A stretch of 18,240 nucleotides of DNA from positions 1-18,240 of the forward strand of contig JACZUZ010000003.1 of assembly GCA_022572905.1 (NCBI GenBank), read 5' to 3'. Below are positions 6,613 to 14,131 of this stretch, piece by piece. Under the pieces are notes generated by a model. That model saw only the letters and a program-made list of their open reading frames with translations, was not told the DNA's origin and did not search any database. Within the stretch, counting starts at the first letter, position 1. The number at the start of each line of letters is the position of its first letter. The translations under genes and the position numbers were made by a program. Source of the DNA: Candidatus Zixiibacteriota bacterium (GTDB lineage Bacteria; Zixibacteria; MSB-5A5; GN15; JACZUZ01).

Positions 6613-8519
6613 GGGTCCTTGCCCTCCAGAAACTCTTTCTGTGCCTTTGTGTCTTCGAGTTCCTGATAAAGTAGAAGCAAATCAGTTTCGAGCTCAGCCT
6701 TTTTCAGTGAGGTCTCAGTCAATTTCTCCCAGTCGCTTCTTGGAATTTCGTTTGCTATCATTTCTTCAAGTCGCGCCAATTCCCGCTCGTGATCTGTTAT
6801 TTTCGAGGCCACGGATTTTAGTTTTTTTTCAACTCTTGATCTCTGACGGGAAAGCTCTTTGAAATCAGAGTAGTTTTCTTTGTTCTGAGATTGTTTCTTC
6901 TCAGTTTCAGCGAACCCTCGCTCGCGCTCCTCTCTCTTGGCAAGATAATAACTATACGGTCCGGCGTAGCTAACCAAAACTTCGTTTTCTATTGAGAAAG
7001 TCTTATCCGTCACCGTATCCAGAAAGTATCTGTCGTGGCTCACTATCAAATAGGCTCCCTCAAACTTTTCCAGAGCGTCTTCAAGGGCTTGTCGCGATTC
7101 CAGGTCGAGATGATTAGTTGGCTCATCGAAAACAAGAAAATTCGCTGGTTGAAACATTATCTCCGCCAATGACACTTTAGTTTTCTCTCCGCCAGAAAGA
7201 TCGCCGATTCGTTTCAGAGTTTCATCGCCGTAAAAACCGAACCGAGCCAGGTATGTTCGCACATGTCCTTCTGTGATCTGTGGGTCTACGCTCCAGATAA
7301 ATTCTAAGATACTCTGCGAGTCGCTTAAGTTCTCCAGAGTCTGATCGAAATAAGCGAACTCAACATTACCGCCGACGCGTATTTCACCTTCGAGCGGCTT
7401 TAACTCTCCCAGAAGAGTCTTGATGAGTGTTGATTTTCCCGAACCGTTTGGGCCGATAAGTCCGAACCTGTCGCCTCGATGTATGTCAATATCTATACCG
7501 CTCAAAACCACGTCACTTCCGTACCCCACAGATAAATTTTTGACAGCCATGATATGGTTGAATGATCGCCCGCTAGACCGAATAGTCAAATCAGGAGGAC
7601 GTTCGTTAGTTTCAACCCGCGAAATTTTTTTAATTCTTTCCAGAAGTTTGCGTCTGGACTTGGCCTGTTTGGTTTTTTGCCCCGCTAAGTTCTTGCGAAT
7701 AAACTCCTCGGTTCGGGAGATGAAATCTTTTTGAAGGTCATATTGTTTTTCCTGGCGCGCGCGTCGACTCTCTCTCTCGCTTACATAAGCGCCAAATGAC
7801 ATTTTGTAGACAGATAATTTTCCGGATTGTATTTCCCAGATGACATTAACAACTTTTTCGAGGAGCAAGCGATCATGGCTGACCAGGATCATAGCCTGGT
7901 CGGATTGAACCAATCTCGTTTCAAGCCAGGCCGTGGTTTCTATATCGAGGTGGTTGGTAGGCTCATCCAACAATATAGTATCGCTATTAGCAAGTAACGT
8001 TCGCGAAAGCCCAGCGCGATTTCGCTCCCCACCGGAGAATTCCCGCAAAGGGCTGCTCCATCTATCATTTGAAAATCCCAGTCCGGCCAGAATTATTTTG
8101 GCTTCGGTTTCAATTTCAAATCCGCCGAGCTGCTCAAACTTTCTCTGAGTTTCACCAAGGCGCTCAAGTAACTTCGTGTTTTGCGGATCGCGTTCAAGTT
8201 CTCTCTCGATCTCGCGTAGCTTACCGCCGAACTCCTGAATATCCTCTCTGGCGCTCAATACATATTCCCAGAGAGTCAGATTATTGTCGGCGATTATTTC
8301 CTGTTCGAGATAGGTCAGCGTTGCGCCTTTGGCGTAAGTTATCTGTCCGCTATCCGGTTTAAGTCCACCTGCGAGTATTTCGAGAAGTGTGGTCTTCCCG
8401 GTACCATTGCGACCGACCAAACCGATCCGATCTCCTTGCCTGAGTCCAATTGAAACAGAGTCCAGAATTGGTTTGTCCTCGAAGCGTTTGGTGATTGATT
8501 CAGCGGAAATAAGAATCAC
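6609..8519 (-). CDS. ABC-F family ATPase (duplicated ATP-binding cassette, ribosome-associated type)
   Basis: A soluble protein of 636 residues with two ABC domains and no membrane segments. ABC1: Walker A GRNGTGKT (36-43), signature FSGGE (161-165), Walker B ILLDEPTNHLD (182-192). ABC2: Walker A GPNGSGKST (356-364), signature LSGGE (441-445), Walker B FDEPTNHLD (464-472). The charged linker at about 240-305 matches the P-site tRNA-interacting motif of ABC-F proteins. The C-terminal ~90 residues form a predicted coiled coil, as in Uup and some YdiF/Abc-f subgroups. Such proteins act on the ribosome E site in translation quality control; some confer antibiotic resistance, which cannot be inferred here. 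Start GTG 8519 has GGAGG 10 nt upstream. No catalytic residue is missing. Confidence 0.92.
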   Translation of the reverse strand: MILISAESITKRFEDKPILDSVSIGLRQGDRIGLVGRNGTGKTTLLEILAGGLKPDSGQITYAKGATLTYLEQEIIADNNLTLWEYVLSAREDIQEFGGKLREIERELERDPQNTKLLERLGETQRKFEQLGGFEIETEAKIILAGLGFSNDRWSSPLREFSGGERNRAGLSRTLLANSDTILLDEPTNHLDIETTAWLETRLVQSDQAMILVSHDRLLLEKVVNVIWEIQSGKLSVYKMSFGAYVSERESRRARQEKQYDLQKDFISRTEEFIRKNLAGQKTKQAKSRRKLLERIKKISRVETNERPPDLTIRSSGRSFNHIMAVKNLSVGYGSDVVLSGIDIDIHRGDRFGLIGPNGSGKSTLIKTLLGELKPLEGEIRVGGNVEFAYFDQTLENLSDSQSILEFIWSVDPQITEGHVRTYLARFGFYGDETLKRIGDLSGGEKTKVSLAEIMFQPANFLVFDEPTNHLDLESRQALEDALEKFEGAYLIVSHDRYFLDTVTDKTFSIENEVLVSYAGPYSYYLAKREERERGFAETEKKQSQNKENYSDFKELSRQRSRVEKKLKSVASKITDHERELARLEEMIANEIPRSDWEKLTETSLKKAELETDLLLLYQELEDTKAQKEFLEGKDP

Positions 8520-8588
8520 AGAATACGCCCCTCCATGTTATGGGCGGTTTGTTTATGCGCTATTGTGATCGAGGTTTGGTTTTCTACA

Positions 8589-8614
8589 TAAAAAGTCACA
8601 ACAAGCTATGTGAC
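8589..8614 (-). terminator. Rho-independent terminator after the BatA-like gene
   Basis: On the minus strand, a perfect 7-bp stem AGTCACA / TGTGACT with an 8-nt loop is followed directly by TTTT. It starts 24 nt past the stop of the BatA-like gene and probably ends the acnA-to-BatA transcription block. The stem is only moderately GC-rich. Confidence 0.6.
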
Positions 8615-8637
8615 TATAATTAAGTTGGAGAGATTAT

Positions 8638-10749
8638 TCAATCGTCATTCTCGACGCTTCGTTTCCCGAACTCGCCCGCCAGCGCCGCCTCGGCCAGCAG
8701 GGCAAGCGCCACCAACCAAAGAAGAGGCTTCCATAATTCCGAACCAACGCGCTTTTCGGTTAGAAAACTCGCGGCCGAAACTCCCTCGCTCATAGTTTCA
8801 ATTTCGTAAGGTACAACGTTCTCGATTCTGGAAATATCAAGTCCGATGAAATCACCTTCGTGCGAATCAACATTAACCGCATATTGATCCACAATACCGG
8901 ATAAGCTGCGTAGCGTATAAATACCTGTTTCTTCAAATGGCCCAAGCGTCACAATATACTCACTGCCGGATTCGGTTGCGCTGACATAAGTGTAATCTCC
9001 TGACGGCGAAATCAGAGTGAGTATTTCATTTGGATTTACGCGCGACGAAAGCGCCGTCGTTGCATTGGCGCCGACTTTACGGCGATAGTCGTAATTCGAA
9101 AGATCGGAACCCAGGTATTCGCAAAGTCGAATCACGAACGGTACAAAGAAACTGTGCGAGGGCAAATCGGTGAATTGCGGAGTCAGTATGCCGCCAAATG
9201 TCAAAACTTTTCCCCGTCCGATTTTTCGCTCGGTAAGTGAGGGATGCCCACCCGAGAATCGAGCCAGGACATTAACTTCGGTAGTGGTTTGGAATTTTGG
9301 AATCGAAAAAAACCTGAAAGTCGGAATCTCTTCGCTGTATAATTCTTCAAAAACCTGAAAGATCGGATGTGAGAAATCGATTTCATCAATTACAAAAAAT
9401 CCGCTGCCGGGCGCATTTATTCTCATCTCTTTCGAAAGAATAAGTCCGGTCAACTCAGAGTAAGAACTCGCGAACCCGCTGGTGGATATATTTTCACCTG
9501 GTATTACCAGAATACCCCCGCCTCGGCGGGCAAACCTATTTAACCTTTGCAATGACGTCTTCGCCAGTTGATCCACTCCGGCTAGTATCAAAACATCATA
9601 GTCGCGTAAATTTATTGAGCCAAACAACTCAGCGGATATAGTCTTCACACGCCAGTGGCGGGAGCCCTGATCGGTCGGATTAAGCGCAATGCGAATGAAT
9701 TCTCCCCCGGCGTTGTCGTCGATTATTAACGCATTAAATATCTCCGGAATTTCAAAAACAAAATGGAAACTATTGTCCGCCAGATAATCATCGCTGGAAA
9801 GCTCAATCCTGGCCGTGTGAATTCCCGCTGAACCAATTTTTCTGACAAAATTCTTCCGCTCGCTTTCATTGGGACCGAGAGAAAAGTTGGATTGCGCAAC
9901 CCGGTTGTTGTCAATATACAATGACGCGATAATATTAGTTTTTGCCATCCGGTCATAATTTCGAACTGTGTAACCAATGCTAAAATCAGCGCCGACCTCA
10001 ATAAGCTGGCCCCCGAAATCGATATCTGTGATACCAGTGTTTACGGATCGATAATCATTTCCCAATTCAACAGCAAAAATCTTGATATCTCCGGATGAGT
10101 TGTCATTTACTCTGATGGCCGAAAATCCTGCGGAATCATCAAGAGCGTTTCTTTGGAAGTCCGAAACAACAACTAACTCTCGATTAAAGTGAGAGGCCTC
10201 ATCAAACAATGTCAGCGATTTTTCAAGAGCGAGATTAAGGTCGCTTCGCCCAGCGCCACAGCTGAGTTCATTCAAGCGGCTGATTGCGCGCGCGGCAGAT
10301 CCGAATCCCTCACTTGCGCTGATGTCAATATCGGATGCGAATGGCGCGAGTATGATTTCATCGGCCTCGCCATAGGTTTCCAGAATTTCCATGGTTCTTT
10401 CTATTGCGAGTTCAAAAATGGTTCCGTCATTTGTTTCTCGTGACATTGACGCCGAAACATCCACAAGAATAACAGCGGACACTCCGGCGTGGGAACCCAG
10501 ATATCCCGACTGAGTAACAGGACGAGCGAACGCCGCAACAGCCATAAGTATAATGAGCATTCTCAGGGCCAGAAGCAGAAGCTGGCGTATTTTTATTCGA
10601 CGAACCTGCCTGCGCCTCATTTCAGTCAGACGCTCCAATGATGAAAACATCACCGTCTTCATCTTTCGTTTTGAGAACAGATGAATCAAGAGAGGGATCA
10701 GCGCCGCAACGGCGGCGAATAGCATCATTGAATTTAGAAAACCAAACAT
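8638..10749 (-). CDS. BatA-like membrane protein with von Willebrand factor A domain
   Basis: A 703-residue inner-membrane protein. The N-terminus is the BatA/aerotolerance type: a first membrane segment (about 5-25, ending IPLLIHLFSKRK), a basic stretch RRRQVRRIKIRQ, a second segment (56-76) and the typical FARP. The vWA domain follows with a MIDAS motif D97-V-S99-A-S101, a GRSDLNLAL helix in the position of the MIDAS threonine, and VVVSDFQ. Next come a CARDB/Ig-like part (about 235-340), a Rossmann segment resembling glutamine-amidotransferase-like domains (around LILAGVDQL and RRGGGILVIPGE), and a final membrane segment at about 675-695. In Bacteroidetes and relatives such genes sit with moxR and DUF58 genes; here they are absent. 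The molecular role is unknown. Start ATG 10749 has a weak ribosome binding site. Confidence 0.85.
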   Translation of the reverse strand: MFGFLNSMMLFAAVAALIPLLIHLFSKRKMKTVMFSSLERLTEMRRRQVRRIKIRQLLLLALRMLIILMAVAAFARPVTQSGYLGSHAGVSAVILVDVSASMSRETNDGTIFELAIERTMEILETYGEADEIILAPFASDIDISASEGFGSAARAISRLNELSCGAGRSDLNLALEKSLTLFDEASHFNRELVVVSDFQRNALDDSAGFSAIRVNDNSSGDIKIFAVELGNDYRSVNTGITDIDFGGQLIEVGADFSIGYTVRNYDRMAKTNIIASLYIDNNRVAQSNFSLGPNESERKNFVRKIGSAGIHTARIELSSDDYLADNSFHFVFEIPEIFNALIIDDNAGGEFIRIALNPTDQGSRHWRVKTISAELFGSINLRDYDVLILAGVDQLAKTSLQRLNRFARRGGGILVIPGENISTSGFASSYSELTGLILSKEMRINAPGSGFFVIDEIDFSHPIFQVFEELYSEEIPTFRFFSIPKFQTTTEVNVLARFSGGHPSLTERKIGRGKVLTFGGILTPQFTDLPSHSFFVPFVIRLCEYLGSDLSNYDYRRKVGANATTALSSRVNPNEILTLISPSGDYTYVSATESGSEYIVTLGPFEETGIYTLRSLSGIVDQYAVNVDSHEGDFIGLDISRIENVVPYEIETMSEGVSAASFLTEKRVGSELWKPLLWLVALALLAEAALAGEFGKRSVENDD

Positions 10750-10763
10750 TAGTGTTTCTTGAA

Positions 10764-10791
10764 AAAATATTCTTTATAATTGCGTAATCAA
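10764..10791 (-). promoter_or_regulatory. Possible internal promoter before the BatA-like gene
   Basis: Minus strand TTGATT (10791-10786) and TATTTT (10769-10764) are 16 bp apart in a short A/T-rich gap. Matches are 4/6 each, so this is weak. Confidence 0.25.
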
Positions 10792-10801
10792 AAGCGTGAA
10801 A

Positions 10802-12811
10802 TCATTTAGCGACAAATTGGTAAGAGTTGGTAATATATTTGTCAGCGCTTCTTTGAGTTAGAATCGAATTATCCCTCTCTTTAGCCTGTCTATAAAATTC
10901 AAGCGCCTTTGCGCGCTCTCCTTTCAGATCGGCCAGATTTCCCAGAGCGATTAGTTCGCGACCTATGAAACTGGTTCGAAACTCAAGAAAAAGCGCCAAC
11001 TCCAGGCTTTGCTCAGCCGAGAGATAATCCTCCGCTCCCATTGACGCCAGTCCCAGGCGCATCATATGAAGCGGATTATCCGGAGCGCTCTGAGCCAGAT
11101 AATTAGCAACCCCCTTGGCTTCGGAAAATAACTCCCTGGCTTTGTCCCGGTCAGCGTAATCTTTACATACGCTTAGCGCTGTCGCTCGATAAAGAAGCGC
11201 CTCGAGCTTAATAATTGGTCCAACTTTTCGCTTAAGAAGATTCCCAAACGAAACAATCGCCCCGGCGGTGTCGCCCTCAATCATATCCAGTATCGCCAAA
11301 TTCAGATCGGCTGCATTTCTGCGGTTTGTATCTATTTCCTTTAATTTCTCGAAAGACTCGCGCGCTATATCGAATTCACCCACGTGTTTGCTGAGATCAG
11401 CGTAGCGATGCAAATACGACGATCTTTGTGAGCTTCCTTCTTTAGCATTATCAAACAGAGTCTTGTAGGCGCGTCTGGCTTCTTTATATTTCCCCAGCTC
11501 GGAATAACGCGGCGCTACTTCGAAGTAGGATCGCAGCGAATCCGCGAGAGTCTGATCGCGCTTGAGCATAGTCAGAAGCAAATCAAGGGCGAGTTCCGTA
11601 TGCAAAGTAGCGCCCTCAGTTATTGAACGATTAACAAAATCCGACTTGGGAGGCCACAGTTCGGAAAGATAGTTTATCCAGTTTTCCTCAACTTCGGCGA
11701 TCGGCATTCCGAAAATCTCTTCGAACTTGCTTTGGATATTCAGGTCATCGCTTGCAACATACCATCGTCTTAACTTTCCGAAGCTGAGTGAATCGGTAAG
11801 ATATCTGCAAAACGATCCGGCCTGCGAGACACTCAGAACAGGATCAGCCGAATAGTATCCCTTCGTAGTTAGTATTTCGGTGATTGGGATGAGTTCCTCG
11901 TTGCGCAAAGCCTCCAAAGTTTCGTACTCGGGAAAATTCTGAAGGCCAGCGATTCCTTCAACCAGGAATGGGGGAGAGTGTCCGGTCGAACGCATTAACC
12001 GAGTCATATTGGCCAGTATCGGAGACACGGATACAAAAGAATGGCTATAAATTGAAATAATCACATCTCTGGTCGGATCAATTGAATATCCAAAGCGGGA
12101 ATCCCACCCGATAGATGGCGATGCGCAGGGGTATAGATAATAGCTCATCTTTCCCGGCATATTCAAATTCATAGCTTTCTTGAAGCGCCTGTAACTTCCC
12201 TCAAGAATTTCCTTCATATTGTTCCAATGGAAATCACCAAGAGTTTTGGGAACGTAGTGAAGATCGAAATTCGCGGTCGGATCATAGCGAAAGCTCGAGC
12301 TATCCCAGTGATTGAATTCGCAGTAATCTTCCCCAAGTTCGCTGAATTTGTTCGGAGTGAGTGTAAGAATGTAGGACGCGCCATCCTTGCCGCGGATGTT
12401 TTTCATCCGGGCGGGCAGGCCTAACTCCATCGTGAAACGCTTCGTATGCGAGTCCGGTCGTTTGCCGACTGTCGCCAGAAAAGCAGTCAGACGGACGCGG
12501 TTAGAATCGATCTTAGTTGCTTTGAGCTGCAGCGAAAAATTTCCCATGAATGTTTGGAATGTCGTATCCAACGGCACATTCCAACTATGAGACTCCACTT
12601 CAATTTTTTTCGACTTATCGGCGGAGACCAATTCGACCAGGGCGCTCACTTCAACTGCGTCGAGATTCTTAGTCTGCGCATTCGCATTCGATACGTTCAG
12701 CGCAGAAACAACGACAAGAACTCCAATCATTAAGAAGATGGATGGTATTTCGTTTCGATTCAAAAGAAGGTCTGCCATTCTCCGGGAGACTCTTATAGGA
12801 TAAAGTCGCAT
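10802..12811 (-). CDS. Secreted TPR protein with degenerate peptidase_MA-like domain
   Basis: It has 669 residues from the chosen start. The N-terminus is an export signal: hydrophobic IFLMIGVLVVVSAL and a probable cleavage after ANA (residues 43-45). A beta-rich region covers about 50-180. The middle (about 180-390) has the layout of peptidase_MA/gluzincin-like proteins: FDLHYVP, a long helix, YYLYP, then PPFLVEGIAG and a C-terminal WINYLSEL. The HExxH zinc motif is replaced by ANMTR (267-271), so it is unlikely to be an active metalloprotease of that kind. Several TPR-like helical repeats (about 415-665) follow, e.g. SELGKYKEARRAYKTL and LADLKGERAKALEFYRQA. ATG 12811 is preferred, with AGGA 10 nt upstream; the frame stays open to 12964, overlapping gcvT. 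ATG 12778 is an alternative. Likely periplasmic; role unknown. Confidence 0.75.
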   Translation of the reverse strand: MRLYPIRVSRRMADLLLNRNEIPSIFLMIGVLVVVSALNVSNANAQTKNLDAVEVSALVELVSADKSKKIEVESHSWNVPLDTTFQTFMGNFSLQLKATKIDSNRVRLTAFLATVGKRPDSHTKRFTMELGLPARMKNIRGKDGASYILTLTPNKFSELGEDYCEFNHWDSSSFRYDPTANFDLHYVPKTLGDFHWNNMKEILEGSYRRFKKAMNLNMPGKMSYYLYPCASPSIGWDSRFGYSIDPTRDVIISIYSHSFVSVSPILANMTRLMRSTGHSPPFLVEGIAGLQNFPEYETLEALRNEELIPITEILTTKGYYSADPVLSVSQAGSFCRYLTDSLSFGKLRRWYVASDDLNIQSKFEEIFGMPIAEVEENWINYLSELWPPKSDFVNRSITEGATLHTELALDLLLTMLKRDQTLADSLRSYFEVAPRYSELGKYKEARRAYKTLFDNAKEGSSQRSSYLHRYADLSKHVGEFDIARESFEKLKEIDTNRRNAADLNLAILDMIEGDTAGAIVSFGNLLKRKVGPIIKLEALLYRATALSVCKDYADRDKARELFSEAKGVANYLAQSAPDNPLHMMRLGLASMGAEDYLSAEQSLELALFLEFRTSFIGRELIALGNLADLKGERAKALEFYRQAKERDNSILTQRSADKYITNSYQFVAK

Positions 12812-12848
12812 ATTTTTGTTTTCCTGCTGTGATCGTTCATCTGACAAG

Positions 12849-12879
12849 ATTCTACAATCTTCGAGCTTGTAGTGTTCAA
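12849..12879 (-). promoter_or_regulatory. Possible promoter with inverted repeat upstream of the TPR gene
   Basis: Minus strand TTGAAC (12879-12874) and TAGAAT (12854-12849), spaced 19 bp. An inverted repeat CTACAA-N9-TTGTAG (12852-12872) lies between and partly over them, and could be an operator or RNA hairpin. The spacing is longer than optimal. Confidence 0.25.
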
Positions 12880-12917
12880 AATCAATTCCATTCGTGTGAC
12901 ATTTCTTTGTGCAAAGT

Positions 12918-14027
12918 CTACTTATGCGAGGCGTTCTTATAGAAAGGTGGCTTGATAACCTCACCGGTAAATCTTTTGCCGCGAATTTCTATATCCAGCG
13001 TTGTCCCAAGGCTGGCAAGTTCGAGCGGAACATAGGCCAGAGCGATTGGTTTTTGCAGTGAGGGCGAGAAAGCGCCGGATGTAACCCGGCCTATTTCGGT
13101 ACCGTCCGAACCCAAAACCGGATATCCCTTTCTGGGCAGACAACGCTCGCCGAACACCAGCGCCACCAGCTTGCGCTCAATACCATTTTCCTTCTGATTC
13201 GCCAGGGACCGTTTGCCGATAAATTCGCCTGCTTTAAGTTTCACGATAAACCCGAGTCCGGCTTCCAGTGGAGTTGTCGAGCTGTCTATGTCATTTCCAT
13301 AAAGCGCCATTTTCATTTCCAGGCGCAATGTGTCGCGCGCGCCAAGACCAATGTATGCCATCTCCACTTTGTCTCCAGCCGAGGTAACTTCATCCCAGAC
13401 CCGCGCGGCCTCGGCGTTTTCGATATAAATCTCAAATCCATCCTCTCCCGTGTACCCGGTGCGGGAAACGAGAATCTGTTTGGGATCTTTTCCGATTGAC
13501 ATGTATGCGCACTTGTAATAGCCAATGGAGTCTAAATCAAAATCTGTTATTTGCGCCATGACTTTTTCAGAATTAGGTCCCTGTATAGCCAGAAGTCCAA
13601 ACTCAGCGGATCTGTTTGATACATTCACTTCAGCTTCGAAATTTTCTGCCCGCTGATTTGTCAACCAGTCGAAATCCTTCTCGATATTCGCCGCATTGAC
13701 CACCAGAAGGTATTTATCAGGGAGTCGATAGACCAGAAGATCATCGATAAAACAGCCGCTCTCGTTTAGTATGCCAGTGTAATGAATATTAAATTCTTCC
13801 AGCTTGGAAACATCATTGCACGTTACACTTTGCAAATATTCCAAGGCTTTGGCTCCGGAAATTTCTATCTCACCCATATGCGAGAGATCAAACAAACCAA
13901 CATTTTTTCTGACCGCAAGGTGTTCTTCTGTCATACTGGAATACTGGATAGGCATTTCATATCCGGCGAAAGGAACCATCTTCGCTCCCAGAGCGCGATG
14001 AAAACTGTCAAATGGAGTTTTTTTCAA
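12918..14027 (-). CDS. gcvT: Aminomethyltransferase, T-protein of the glycine cleavage system
   Basis: It transfers the methylene group from H-protein-bound aminomethyl-lipoate to tetrahydrofolate and releases ammonia. It has 369 residues (typical about 360-370). The N-terminus KKTPFDSFHRALGAKMVPF followed by AGYEMPIQY is classic. GCFIDDLLVYR (91-101) contains the conserved Asp pair including the catalytic one, and SRTGYTGEDGFE is the folate-site motif. LEAGLGFIVKL and PRKGYPVL mark the C-terminal domain. The start is TTG 14027, since a stop lies 15 nt upstream and no ATG precedes the conserved N-terminus; there is no good ribosome binding site. GcvH and GcvP are not next to it, so the system must be completed elsewhere. 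Confidence 0.95.
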   Translation of the reverse strand: MKKTPFDSFHRALGAKMVPFAGYEMPIQYSSMTEEHLAVRKNVGLFDLSHMGEIEISGAKALEYLQSVTCNDVSKLEEFNIHYTGILNESGCFIDDLLVYRLPDKYLLVVNAANIEKDFDWLTNQRAENFEAEVNVSNRSAEFGLLAIQGPNSEKVMAQITDFDLDSIGYYKCAYMSIGKDPKQILVSRTGYTGEDGFEIYIENAEAARVWDEVTSAGDKVEMAYIGLGARDTLRLEMKMALYGNDIDSSTTPLEAGLGFIVKLKAGEFIGKRSLANQKENGIERKLVALVFGERCLPRKGYPVLGSDGTEIGRVTSGAFSPSLQKPIALAYVPLELASLGTTLDIEIRGKRFTGEVIKPPFYKNASHK

Positions 14028-14131
14028 AGTACGAACATTCTATTGCAGCGGCTCTTCGCTCCCAACCCGCAGCATTACAAATCTACAATATTGCAAAGCG
14101 ACTATATTAAAAAGCAACCTCTTGAAAGCGC

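Noticed and set aside
12812..12964. 51-residue N-terminal extension of the TPR protein
   Set aside because: It would overlap gcvT, has polar sequence with Cys/Arg unlike an export signal, and a good ATG with ribosome binding site exists at 12811 before a signal peptide.
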